A stretch of DNA of 64,000 nt from Turicibacter sanguinis (GCF_013046825.1 NZ_CP053187.1:1601501-1665500), one strand, 5' to 3'. Positions 39,647 through 49,800 are shown, counted from the first letter of the stretch. Program-made: numbers and translations. Notes: generated by a model from the letters alone, not told the origin.

Positions 39647-41830
39647 ATGAGGGTTATAATTTATTTGATTTTAACAATCCAATTTTTAATGAGTTCTTTT
39701 ATTAGTATCTCTAACTTTAAGGTTCAAATGGAGAATAATCTTTTATATGCCGATAGTACCAGTATTGCATTAAGCATTAGAAATCTTGATGAGGATAACA
39801 GTACTATCATTCGTATGTTAGAGAATTTGGCTGAAAAAAATAATCTTGAAATTTACAAACATACTTATACAAGTTCAAGCAACTTGGATATATATGCTTC
39901 TGACTGTTCTTTGGGAGGAAAAGTTCAGTTAAAACAAGGAATTTATCCTGAATCAGAATTTGGATCTTATATTTCTACTACTCCTATTTCCTCAATAAAT
40001 GATTCTAATCAAGTAGGAATAATCAAAAGTTTTAATGATAATTTAACAGTTAATATTTATGATTTTTCAAATCTTAAACATTATGATGTAACAGGGGTTT
40101 ATTATCTTAATACAACAAATGTAAATAAGATAGAATTATTTATTGATGATTTAGATAATAATGGAATAAATGCACAAATTATTGATATGAATTTTGGCAT
40201 TGAAGTTAATAAGATAAAGATCTTTTCTAATGCAATTGAAATATGTGTTATGTTATGTGGAATGTTATCAATTATCCATTTTATCATTCGTGAATTGAAA
40301 AATATATTTATATATAAGATGGTTGGTTATAGTAATATGGCAATTACTAAGGAAGTATTGAAGAAGATATCAATGCCTTTTATTTTATCTGGGATGAGCA
40401 TGGTTCTGACTTGGACTTTCATTTATTTAGTAAATAGCTCGTTTGATTATTATTTAAATATTTTATTTTTACAATTTAAAATCTTCATTTTTTATATGGT
40501 AATTTATTTTATCACTAGTTTAATTTTAATCAATATTTATTTATATAGATATAGTGTTAATACGATGATTAAAGGTAATAAACCATTTTATTCGATGCTT
40601 ATTTTTATAAATTTTATTTTAAAAGTCAGTTTCCTCCTTATCTTTTCTCAATCATTGGTACAGTGCATAGATGTTTCAAAAGAATTGATTGAAGCTAAGC
40701 AAAGTTATGCACAATGGGATAAAACTGAAAATATTTTTAGAATTAATGTCCAGTATACAGGTTTAGAAAGTACACGAGATCAAAGGGAAATCGATTATTA
40801 TAATAAAGCTACTAAGTTTTTAAATGAATTAATTAATCAAAATGGATTTTTATTGGATACTTATAATTTTATGCCCGGAGAAAATGGGTATATTTATGAG
40901 AATAATTATTTTTCAAATATTCCACCGGAGATTGCGCCCAATGGTAGGCGAATTACAATAAGTGAAAGTTACCTAATATATAATCCTATTGAAACAGTAG
41001 AAGGAGTTAATGTTCTGGAAAGAATAGAAAATGAACCATATACTCTAAATTTACTTGTTCCAGTTCAATTTCAAAAATTTGAAGACAAAATCATTTCTAT
41101 TTATAAAGATGAATTTTTCTTTAGAGTAGTAGAGGTAGATAATTCATATCGTCAAATGCTAAATCAGTTACCTAATAAAATGTCAAAAAGTGATGTAAAT
41201 ATTAATATTATATATGTTAAAGATAATCAATCATATTTTACATATCAATCTCATATAGCAAGTGAAACTAATAATTTAATTATTGATCCGATTGTAACAA
41301 TATATAATGAGTATTTTTGTCATGCTTCTGACTCATTTGCCTATTTAACGACCTCTGCTTATTTTGAATCGACATCAAAGAATCCTTATAATGATATTGT
41401 TGCATTATTATTAAATGCTAATTTAAATTCTATTTCACAAATTTCATCTGTATATGATGAGTTAGGACATGAAATAGCTTCTTTAAATAAAACGATTAAA
41501 GAATGTATTATTTTAATGGTAGGATTATTGATTTCTAATTTTTTAATCATCTATCACTTTATATCTAATTATTACGAGAAAAATAAATATAAATTATGCT
41601 TGGAAGAAATAGTAGGATATAGTTTTAAAGATAGAAATAGATGGGTTTTGTTGACGATTATTTTTCTTAATTTAATTCCAATTTTATTTAGCTTAGTATT
41701 ATTAAAATATAAATTAGTTATTATTAGTATTATTTGTTTGATTTTAGTACTAGAAGTAATTATGGTCATGATTTTCGGAAATAAATTAAATAAAAAAAAT
41801 TATGCTCAAGTTATTAAGGGGGAAGATTAA
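39647..41830 (+). CDS. Bacteriocin-associated integral membrane protein (TIGR01654-like permease)
   Basis: This 727-residue protein resembles the bact_immun_7tm/FtsX-like permeases found beside lactococcin-972-type bacteriocins. It has an N-terminal helix and a large extracellular domain (residues 25-180). A group of four helices (190-320) follows, then a second extracellular domain (340-610) and three C-terminal helices. It lies 2 bp before the ABC ATPase gene, so the two form one transporter giving export and/or immunity. Confidence 0.82.
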   Translation: MRVIIYLILTIQFLMSSFISISNFKVQMENNLLYADSTSIALSIRNLDEDNSTIIRMLENLAEKNNLEIYKHTYTSSSNLDIYASDCSLGGKVQLKQGIYPESEFGSYISTTPISSINDSNQVGIIKSFNDNLTVNIYDFSNLKHYDVTGVYYLNTTNVNKIELFIDDLDNNGINAQIIDMNFGIEVNKIKIFSNAIEICVMLCGMLSIIHFIIRELKNIFIYKMVGYSNMAITKEVLKKISMPFILSGMSMVLTWTFIYLVNSSFDYYLNILFLQFKIFIFYMVIYFITSLILINIYLYRYSVNTMIKGNKPFYSMLIFINFILKVSFLLIFSQSLVQCIDVSKELIEAKQSYAQWDKTENIFRINVQYTGLESTRDQREIDYYNKATKFLNELINQNGFLLDTYNFMPGENGYIYENNYFSNIPPEIAPNGRRITISESYLIYNPIETVEGVNVLERIENEPYTLNLLVPVQFQKFEDKIISIYKDEFFFRVVEVDNSYRQMLNQLPNKMSKSDVNINIIYVKDNQSYFTYQSHIASETNNLIIDPIVTIYNEYFCHASDSFAYLTTSAYFESTSKNPYNDIVALLLNANLNSISQISSVYDELGHEIASLNKTIKECIILMVGLLISNFLIIYHFISNYYEKNKYKLCLEEIVGYSFKDRNRWVLLTIIFLNLIPILFSLVLLKYKLVIISIICLILVLEVIMVMIFGNKLNKKNYAQVIKGED

Positions 41831-41832
41831 TA

Positions 41833-42447
41833 ATGATTATAGTTAAAAATATATCAAAGAGTTTTAAGGAACGAGTCATTATTGATAATTTTAGTTTAAT
41901 AATTCATGATGGTGATTTTCTGGGAATAATTGGTTCTAGTGGTTCAGGAAAAACGACACTAATCAATTTATTAAGTTTATTAGAAGAATCTGATGATGGT
42001 GAAATCACGATTAATAATATCGTTGATCCGACCTCAAAAGAAAGAATGTTATTAAGGCGAAATGTTCTAGGAAATATATTTCAAAATTACGCACTTATGG
42101 AAAATTGTACAATAAAGGAAAATTTAAAAATAGCTATTCGCTATCAAAAGAAAAAAAAATATGATTTTAAGGAGGTATTAAAGAGAGTTGGATTAGAGCA
42201 TATAGACTTAAATACTAAAATTTATGAGTTAAGCGGAGGAGAGCAACAACGTATTGCATTGGCGAGAGTTATTTTACAAGATTCTCAATATATTTTTGCA
42301 GATGAACCGACAGGAAATTTAGATGAAGAAAATACAGAAAAAGTTTTTAATATATTAAAGGAATTAAATCAAGAAGGCAAAACTATTATTTTAGTTACAC
42401 ATGATAAAGGATTAGCAGAGCGTTGTAAAAGAATTATTCATTTATAA
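41833..42447 (+). CDS. Bacteriocin export ABC transporter ATP-binding protein, lactococcin 972 group
   Basis: This is a 204-residue MacB/LolD-like ATPase: Walker A GSSGSGKTTL, Q-loop NIFQNYALM, signature LSGGEQQRIALAR, Walker B YIFADEPTGNLD, switch histidine in VTHD. It pairs with the preceding large permease. Its original terminator has been split by the ISL3 element. Confidence 0.9.
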   Translation: MIIVKNISKSFKERVIIDNFSLIIHDGDFLGIIGSSGSGKTTLINLLSLLEESDDGEITINNIVDPTSKERMLLRRNVLGNIFQNYALMENCTIKENLKIAIRYQKKKKYDFKEVLKRVGLEHIDLNTKIYELSGGEQQRIALARVILQDSQYIFADEPTGNLDEENTEKVFNILKELNQEGKTIILVTHDKGLAERCKRIIHL

Positions 42448-42541
42448 AAAAAGAAGTATAAAACTAAGGTTCTTTGTCAAATAGTGTTGCTGATTAAATT
42501 GTGACCTATTACAATGAATGACTGAATTGAAATCCTAGTAG

Positions 42542-43872
42542 CTATGCTGCTAGGATTTTTAATTTAGGTTTTGTTAGATTTTGAATCATGAGAATACGTG
42601 ATTTAATTACCCTACTAGTGGAGGAAACATGCTTCGCATGGCAGGTGACCCAATGATAGAAACTGCGATATCCAAAGGCAATACGCTTAATGACTTTGAT
42701 TTTATTATTGATGCCTTCGATCGGACCATTCGTATAGGGTGTTGTTAGTGTATTTTGAATATAAGATTGATAAGTTTTAAAGGTTTGAAAAGCGGTTTGA
42801 AGTTCAGGAGAAATCAGAGGATGTTCTGTTTCAAGTAAATGATTAAATCGCTCGAGGTTTTTAGTTTGGAGGGCGAACAGTAAGTCTTGATAGAGCTCGT
42901 AAGTAGCTTTAAATTCAGGAGATAAATCAAGTAAGAAGTTTAAGATATCTATTTCACGCATCGGTTGTTTGAAACAATAGACGGAACGATAGGTTGTGGT
43001 GTTTAGTAAAAGATGAGATTTTAAAAACAATCTCCAATAACGTTTAAACTTACGGGCATGTTTCTTAAACCTCTTCATGAATCGAATTCGAGTTTTATTG
43101 AGTGCACGAGAGATGTGTTGGACAAGATGGAACTTATCCAGGACAATTTTGGCATGAGGAAAAAGCTCCTTAATTAAACTGATATAAGGGGCGTACATAT
43201 CGATGACAATATGTTTGACACGTGAACGAGCTTCTTTTGAATACCGTTTGAAATAAGCCTGAAGCGAACTTAAACGGCGATCCTCGCCGATATCAATGAT
43301 TTGTTTAGTGTCGGCATCACAAAAGATAAAAGACATATGACCTTCAGCAGATTTAACCGATTTAAACTCATCAAAACAGAGGTTTTCAGGTAAGAAGTTA
43401 AGGTTTAATGTTTGAGATTCATAGAAACGATGGATGATCCGATTAACGGTTGAATGAGAAACTTGATGGCGACGGGCAATATCGCACTCTGAAATTTTAT
43501 TTTGAGCATCTAAAGCAATGGCATGTTTGGTGTTATAAGGGATATAACAGTTCTTTTCAACAATAGATGTTTTTAATGTAAAGGTGGATTGACAATGCCC
43601 ACAATAATAACGCTGTTTTTTAAAACTAAATAGGTATCATGGAGTGAGACCTTTGGAATGACAATTCGAGAAGTTTTAAACCCGTGCTTTTTAAAATTGG
43701 AATCAAAAAGAGTGCCACAGTGTCCACAATGAGTGGGTTGATAAGATAAAATTCCTTTAAAAACAAAGCTAGTGATTCCATTAACTTTAACTTCTTCAAA
43801 ATAATCTTCAGGAAAGATGATATTTTTATCTTTAATATTTAAAAATTTTCTAGTAGAATATGAGTGAGACAT
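42542..43872 (-). pseudogene. ISL3-family transposase with single-base frameshift and E2 insertion
   Basis: From 43872 the frame encodes the zinc-finger N-terminus (QPTHCGHCG) and then shifts at a T6 run (43616-43621 on the plus strand), where one extra base would restore it to KKQRYYCGHC. The rest, to 42542, holds the DDE_Tnp_ISL3 domain (LCFDEF, IVIDMYAPYI, LDKFHLVQHI, NGPIEGINNKIK). Element E2 adds about 15 codons in frame near the C-terminus (after GYRSFYH). A single-base fault in a homopolymer may also be an assembly error. Confidence 0.85.
42609..42649 (-). repeat. Palindromic insertion element E2
   Basis: Read on the coding strand, a 41-nt segment after ATTGG starts GTCACCTGCC and ends CTAGTAGGGT, with an inner hairpin CATGC-GAA-GCATG. 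It shares TCCTCC and TAGTAGGG with its relatives. ISL3 transposases normally run directly from the GYRSFYH region into SRI. Flanking duplication is not exact here. Confidence 0.75.
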
Positions 43873-44204
43873 TAGAATTTATCCTTTCAATATTGTTTTA
43901 GTCGATAACATTGTAACAGGATAGAGACTTGATGTCTCTTTTTTGATGCCATGAAAAAAGGCGTTGCTTAGTCAGCAACACCAAATATTATAGAACCAAA
44001 ACTAATTAGGGTTTTATACTTTTTTTTTTACTGATTTATATCGATAGAATAGATTGATTATTGATATAAAAATCCAATATTAGCAATAATCTTTATGAGA
44101 CGTACCTTTTTCCGCTAAAACTTAATTTAAGATAAAGATTGATATAAAAAATCTTTTTTTGTAAAATATTGGTGTATGAAAAGGGGATAGAATAGGGTGA
44201 TAGA

Positions 44205-45437
44205 ATGTTTTTGACGGTGGGACAGAAGTTAAAGAAATACAGAAAATTATTTAATATAAAATTAAGTATGTTTGAAAGATATGGATTTAGTGCAGCATAC
44301 ATTAGTTATATAGAAAATAATAAAAGAATACCTCCATTTGAAACGGCAAAAGAAATATTTGAAGCATTAGTTTGCTTAACGAATGGTGAGATAGTTAAGC
44401 AGATTACTGTAGAGGATTTTGTAAAAGATGAGTATGAAGAAGCGGAGAGTTGGGTAATTGTAAACTGTAATTTGGATATGGCTTTAAATAATTATAAACA
44501 GTATTATGAAGTATGTAATAAATATAATTTAAATAACTATTTAATAAAATTAGATGAAATTTTAGCATATTATTATCAATCAATAAAGAAATATTTTATA
44601 TCAAATGAATATTTCACGAATTGTATTTCACAATTAAAAGAAATAGATAAGAGAATTGTAAAGTATTATATTGAATTAGGCGTCAACTACCAAGACTTAG
44701 GACTTTATGAAGAGTCTCTTTTAAATTTAAATTTGGCTTTAAAGTGTATTAAAACGCAAGATTTAGAATATATTTATCGAATTTATTACGAATTATCTAG
44801 AAGTTATTACTATTTAAAAAAATTAGATGATAGTTATTTATTAGTAGATAAAATAATAGATAATTGCCCTTTTATTCAACGAAAAGCAGCGGCAATATTA
44901 TTAAAAGAAAATATTTTAAAAGTAGATGGAAGGTTGGAAGAAGGAGAAAAAATTTTAAAACAGTTTATAGAGAAGCAGTTATATACACCGTATTTAAAGT
45001 ACGCTTATCATAATTTAGGATGCAACCTAAATGATCAACATAAGTATAGAGAAGCATTAGAAGTTTTAAATCAAGCTTTGGCGTATAGAACATCTAGCAG
45101 TGAAATCGCATTAACAAATTATCTAATAGGTGAGGTTTATTATAATATGAAAGACTTGACTAATAGTAGGAAGTACTATAGTCTTTCGCAAGAGATGGTA
45201 TTAAAAGAGGGGACTTTTGATCATAAAAAGACTGTGGTTGAAAGATTGATTTCTTTATATTTTGATGTTGGTGATATGTATAGTATAGAGCAAGAGTTAC
45301 AATTAATTGATCTTATTAGTCATGAGTGTCATTATCGAGAATTAAAAAACATAGCTAAAATTAATATTTTAAGATGCTCAGTATCTAATGGAGTGAATCT
45401 CACTCCTAAGCTGAGGGATTATGTAATAGGAAATTAA
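44205..45437 (+). CDS. HTH-TPR regulator, Rgg/RRNPP-like
   Basis: This is a 410-residue cytoplasmic regulator with an N-terminal Xre-type helix-turn-helix (LKKYRKLFNIKLS, AAYISYIENNKRIPP) and about seven helical TPR-like repeats. RRNPP regulators bind short signalling peptides in the TPR groove and control nearby secreted-peptide loci, so it may govern the bacteriocin-like genes upstream. No partner peptide gene is evident. It is likely transcribed alone. Confidence 0.75.
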   Translation: MFLTVGQKLKKYRKLFNIKLSMFERYGFSAAYISYIENNKRIPPFETAKEIFEALVCLTNGEIVKQITVEDFVKDEYEEAESWVIVNCNLDMALNNYKQYYEVCNKYNLNNYLIKLDEILAYYYQSIKKYFISNEYFTNCISQLKEIDKRIVKYYIELGVNYQDLGLYEESLLNLNLALKCIKTQDLEYIYRIYYELSRSYYYLKKLDDSYLLVDKIIDNCPFIQRKAAAILLKENILKVDGRLEEGEKILKQFIEKQLYTPYLKYAYHNLGCNLNDQHKYREALEVLNQALAYRTSSSEIALTNYLIGEVYYNMKDLTNSRKYYSLSQEMVLKEGTFDHKKTVVERLISLYFDVGDMYSIEQELQLIDLISHECHYRELKNIAKINILRCSVSNGVNLTPKLRDYVIGN

Positions 45438-45561
45438 TGATTAACAAATGAAGTATAAATTTTGTTAATTAAAATAAATATTAAATTGAATAAAATAATT
45501 ATAAAATTAGTTTATAAAATTGGATCTAGGTCAATATTTTGGACACAAAAAAGTTAAGTTT

Positions 45562-46371
45562 TTAAGCAGCTTGTCGTGCAAGTTGCTCACATTCTTCAGG
45601 TGTTAAATAATTAATCGATCCATGCATTCGTTTTCGATTGTACCAGCCCTCTATATACTGAAACAAAGCGATTCTAGCCTGTTCAAATGTAATATATGTT
45701 GTTTGATATACTTCTTCTTTCTTTAGAGTGGCATGGAAAGATTCGATACAAGCATTATCGTAAGGACATCCTTTACGACTGAAAGACTGGATCATCTTAA
45801 GGTCTAAAGTTAAGTCTTTAAACTCTTGGCTGGTATACTGTGATCCTAAATCAGTGTGAAGAATAATCTCATCTTTAGGTTTTTGAGAAACATAGGCATT
45901 CTTTAAAGCTTTTACGATAATATCTGTGGTCATTTTTTTTGAAAAATGATAACCAATAATTTTCTTTGAATGTAAATCCATCACTGAAGCTAAGTAGCAC
46001 CAACCTTCTTTTTGAACGTAAATATAAGTAATATCGGATACCCATTTTTGATTAATTGAAGTCGTCGAAAAATCCTGTTCTAGAATGTTATCACGTTCTA
46101 AAACAATTTCCTTAGATTGTTTATATGGAGTATACTTCTTTTGAATAATCGAAGCTAAACCGCTTGATTTCATTAATCGCTGAACACGTTTCAAACTAAC
46201 AGAGAATCCTTCTTTAATCAATTGACGATGTACCTTAATAGCACCATATCGACGCTTACTTTCAAAATAAATTTCCTTAATACGTTCAAGTAGTTGTTGA
46301 TTTTCATGTTCCCATTTAGATTCCGTTTGATGCTTCGATTGATAATATGTACTTCTTGGAATATTCAACAC
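45562..46371 (-). CDS. IS3-family transposase OrfB, IS B copy 1
   Basis: This is a 269-residue rve-type transposase (IS3/IS150 type): HTH_21 segment at the N-terminus, DDE residues in WVSDITYI, LHTDLGSQY and the glutamate of NACIESFHATLK. The end YNRKRMHGSINYLTPEECEQLA is complete. The product is normally an OrfAB fusion formed by frameshift at an A-run in orfA. Confidence 0.92.
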   Translation of the reverse strand: MLNIPRSTYYQSKHQTESKWEHENQQLLERIKEIYFESKRRYGAIKVHRQLIKEGFSVSLKRVQRLMKSSGLASIIQKKYTPYKQSKEIVLERDNILEQDFSTTSINQKWVSDITYIYVQKEGWCYLASVMDLHSKKIIGYHFSKKMTTDIIVKALKNAYVSQKPKDEIILHTDLGSQYTSQEFKDLTLDLKMIQSFSRKGCPYDNACIESFHATLKKEEVYQTTYITFEQARIALFQYIEGWYNRKRMHGSINYLTPEECEQLARQAA

Positions 46372-46439
46372 ATCACAGAGCTGTTTAATATTATGTTCCG
46401 AACGATGTCGATCGATAAACTGGCATAAATCAGACTGAC

Positions 46440-46746
46440 TTACTTTCTCGCGAATATGGTCATAGCCTTTTTTAAGATTTCATTTTCCTCTTGAAGACGT
46501 AACATCTCTTGTTTCATGCGTTTAATCTCCTCAAGTGTAATGGCAGTATCATCGATTGAGGCAAGAGGAGAAATTTGTTTAATCCATTCCCTACTAAAGG
46601 TGGATACCTGCTATCGCAGAGTAGGGGACCCATTTATAGATCGTAACTTCTGATACACCATATTCACGACTAAGGTCTAAGACTTTCCGTCCAGTTTTAT
46701 AAAGTTCAACAACCATAGATTTAAATTCAGCATTATATTTTTTCAT
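46440..46746 (-). pseudogene. IS3-family OrfA interrupted by element E3
   Basis: The start at 46746 encodes MKKYNAEFKSMVVELYKTGR and the HTH up to VTIYKW. It then enters E3 and meets a TAG after 12 codons. After the element, the original sequence resumes as IKQISPLASIDD and runs to AMTIFARK. Removing 46 bases restores one frame of about 85 residues. Confidence 0.85.
46588..46629 (-). repeat. Palindromic insertion element E3
   Basis: The 42-nt element is bounded by exact ATGG copies on the coding strand (CCAT at 46584-46587 and 46630-46633). Ends TCCCCTACT and AGTAGGGA pair, and an inner CTGC-GATA-GCAG hairpin is present. It has the same position in orfA as E4. Confidence 0.9.
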
Positions 46747-46800
46747 ACAGACACATCCTTTTATTAAGTCTATTGTAACGACTTAACTTAAGTGTGTCCA

Positions 46801-49171
46801 TAAAACTAAGCCTGTTTTTGAGGCGTTATTTGATACGTATAGTTTCGTTAATAACAACCCCGTTTCACAATCCATGGAAGCTGTTTTGTTAGTCATGGAC
46901 GAGCAAGGTTTAATGAAGGAACAAGAAAAACTTCAAAAATTCTATGATAGTGTCCGTGTTCGTGCCGAAGGAATTGATAACTTAGAAGCGAAACAAGACA
47001 TTATCATTCAACTATACGATAAATTCTTTAAAGTTGGTTTTAAAGATACGACAGAGCGCTTAGGAATTGTCTTCACGCCTGTTGAAGTCGTTGACTTTAT
47101 CATTCATTCCGTAGATGACGTGTTAAAAAAACATTTTGGTAAATCAATTAGTGATGAAGGGGTTCACATTTTAGACCCGTTTACGGGAACTGGAACCTTC
47201 ATCGTGCGCTTACTTCAAAGCGGACTGATTAAAAAGGAGGATTTACTAAGAAAGTATACGCAAGAATTACACGCTAACGAAATTGTACTATTAAGCTACT
47301 ATATTGCAGCTATTAATATTGAGGAAACCTTTCATTCCTTATCAGAAGGGGATTATAAGCCATTTGAGGGCATTGTTCTTACTGATACCTTCGAAAGTAC
47401 AGAGCGAGAGCACTCCCTTGATAGCGTCCTTTTTAACGAAAATAACGCTCGCTTAAAACGTCAACAAAAAGAACCGATCTTTGCAATTATCGGAAATCCA
47501 CCATATTCTGTAGGTCAGAAAAATGCTAATGACAATAATCAAAATCAAAGATATCCTATTTTAGAAGGTAAAATAGAAGATACTTATGCTAAATATTCTA
47601 AAGCAAATTTAACAAAAAGTTTATATGATTCTTATATTAAAGCCTTCAAATGGTCGAGTGAACGTATTAAGGAAAAAGGGGTTATTGGTTTTGTAACAAA
47701 TGCTTCTTTTATAGATAGTAATAGCGCAGATGGTTTAAGAAAATGTTGGTATGAAGAATTTAATTATATTTACATCTTTAATTTACGTGGTGATCAACGT
47801 ACATTAGGGGAAAAATCACGTAAAGAAGGTGGAAAAATATTTGGTTCTGGAAGTAGAACACCAGTAGCTATCACCTTATTAATCAAAGATGGCTCAGATA
47901 ATCATCAAATCTTTTATCACGATATAGGTGATTACTTATCTCAAAAAGAAAAATTATCTATTATCGCTAATAATAAATCAATTTCTAATTTAACATGGAC
48001 TCAAATTATCCCAGATATTAATAACGACTGGATTAACCAACGCGATGAAAATTATGAAAAATATATTTCTATGGATGGAGAAATTTTTGCAGATAGAATA
48101 CCTGGAGTAAGTACCAGTCGTGATGCATGGGTATATGATTATTCAAAAAAGAATGTTAAAACAAAAGCGAATACATTAATTGATAATTATAACTCAGAAA
48201 TAGAACGATTAAGCACCATTACAGATAGTAAAGCAAGGTTAGCTCAAGTTAATAACTCAAATGATTTTATAAAATGGAGTGTAGGATTAAAAGAGAGTTT
48301 TAAAAATGGAAAAAATATAGTAGCAAATGATAATGAGATTATTTTGAGTATGTATCGTCCATTTGCAAAAAAATTCTTATATTATCAAACAGAGATTATC
48401 GAACGTCCATCTAAATGGAAAAATTTATTTAAAGAAGATAATAAAATAATCTATGTAACAGGATTAGGAGCGAGTCGTGGATTTTCTTGTCTTGTTGTTG
48501 ATTTAATTCCAAATTTACACTTAATGGATACAGGGCGTGGTTTCTATTGGAAAAACACACATACAAACTCATTAAATATTAACAAAGATATTCTAAACAA
48601 ATTTGATTTAACTGAAGATGATATTTTTGGGTATATTTATGGAGTATTACATTCAAATGAATATAAACAAAAATACGAAAGCGACTTAAATAAGGCATTT
48701 CCTCGTATTCCGATTTTAAAGAATAAAGATGCATTTATTGGGGTAGGTAAAAAACTTACTGATTTACACTTAAATTATGAGAGTGTAGCACCTTATGAAG
48801 ATGTTGAGATAACTTATAAATCATCAAATCCATCTTATAGAGTAGAAAAAATGAAATTTGGTAAGGTACGAGATGAAAATAGAAAGTTAGTAAATGATAA
48901 GAGTATAATCATCTTTAATAGTGATATTACGATTAGCAATATTCCAGAGAAAGCGTATGAATACATGGTAAATGGTCGTTCTGCGATTGAGTGGATTATG
49001 GACCAATACCAAGTAAAAACAGATAAAAAGTCTGGAATTACAGATGATCCAAATCTGTTCTCGGAAGATGAAAAATATATTTTCAACTTGTTATTAAGTA
49101 TTATCAATGTTTCAGTTCAAACAGTAGATTTAGTTAATAGTCTTCCAAAACTAGAAATTATTGAGGATTAA
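46801..49171 (+). pseudogene. 3' part of a type ISP restriction-modification gene, truncated by IS B
   Basis: The open frame starts at the IS edge (KPVFEALFDTYSFVNNNP) and gives about 790 residues of a LlaGI-like single-chain enzyme. The end of the helicase region is followed by the adenine methyltransferase with motif I (LDPFTGTGTF) and motif IV (NPPY), then a target-recognition region. The Mrr nuclease and most of the helicase are missing. ATG 46874 could start a 765-residue methyltransferase-only protein, but without a ribosome-binding site. Restriction is lost; methylation is possible but unproven. Confidence 0.85.
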
Positions 49172-49280
49172 AACTTGGAGATAATATGTCTAATTATTTT
49201 ATTATGAATAAACTCCCGTTTTAAAATAAATTTTAAGTATATATTATTACCTTGAATAATTATTTAGGAGGTAGTAATAT

Positions 49281-49730
49281 ATGTCAGCTATCGCAAAGCG
49301 TGTAAATATTATTTCACTTAAAATGATAAAGGAATCTAGTTTTCTTTTTCAAACACGTACCATTTCATCACCTAAGGATGCCTATGAGATGATTCATGAG
49401 CAACTTGAAGATTTGGATAGAGAGCAATTCATCATTGCTTGTTTGAATACAAAGAATGAACCAACTAATATTTCAGTGGTAGCAGTTGGTTCATTAAATA
49501 AGGCTATCGTTCATCCAAGAGAAGTCTTTAAAACGGCTATCCTGTCAAATGCAGCTAGTGTCATGGCCTTTCATAATCATCCATCGGGAGAAACCACACC
49601 ATCACAACAAGATATTCAACTAACTAACCGCTTATATGAAGCGGGTGAGTTACTCGGTATCAAATTGTTAGATCATCTCATTATCGGAGATGGAACATTT
49701 ACATCATTAAAAGAAAAAGGTTATTTATAA
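49281..49730 (+). CDS. RadC-like JAB-domain protein, intact copy
   Basis: This is a 149-residue protein of the RadC/DUF2466 family with the metal-binding JAMM pattern (HNHPSGETTPSQQD) and DHLIIGDG. It lacks the N-terminal helix-hairpin-helix of chromosomal RadC and is the short form common on plasmids and conjugative elements. Its biochemical role is not settled. A GGAGG site precedes it and the same terminator as in the other two copies follows. The DpnD/PcfM-like gene downstream supports a mobile-element origin. Confidence 0.9.
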   Translation: MSAIAKRVNIISLKMIKESSFLFQTRTISSPKDAYEMIHEQLEDLDREQFIIACLNTKNEPTNISVVAVGSLNKAIVHPREVFKTAILSNAASVMAFHNHPSGETTPSQQDIQLTNRLYEAGELLGIKLLDHLIIGDGTFTSLKEKGYL

Positions 49731-49770
49731 GGAGCTAAGTGAGTATTAAAGTCGCTTAGCTCTTTTTATT
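49731..49770 (+). terminator. Terminator after radC-like copy 3
   Basis: GAGCTAAGTGA and a near-matching arm ending GCTTAGCTC are followed by TTTTTATT. Confidence 0.8.
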
Positions 49771-49800
49771 ATGTCGTAATTTAATAAGGAGGATAAATTT

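Larger units (their letters stand above)
42468..43997 (-). mobile_element. ISL3-family insertion sequence with 8-bp target duplication
   Basis: The 1530-bp element has terminal repeats starting GGTTCT and sharing TGTTGCTGA. It is flanked by the exact 8-bp duplication AAAACTAA (42460-42467 and 43998-44005). Without the element, the flanks rejoin to a hairpin with the arms AAGTATAAAACT and AGGGTTTTATACTT followed by Ts, the terminator of the bacteriocin export operon. Confidence 0.93.
45521..46800 (-). mobile_element. IS3-family insertion sequence, IS B copy 1
   Basis: The orfB-side end is TGGATCTAGGTCAATATTTT then GGACAC, identical in copy 2. On the other side only the inner repeat ATGGACACACTTAAG is recognisable; the outer 20 or so bases seem lost where it joins the type ISP gene. 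It carries orfB and an orfA interrupted by E3. Confidence 0.85.

Noticed and set aside
42542-43336. A separate 264-residue gene for the ISL3 C-terminal part
   Set aside because: The coding frame continues upstream of this ATG to the frameshift at the T6 run, so it is a part of one transposase.
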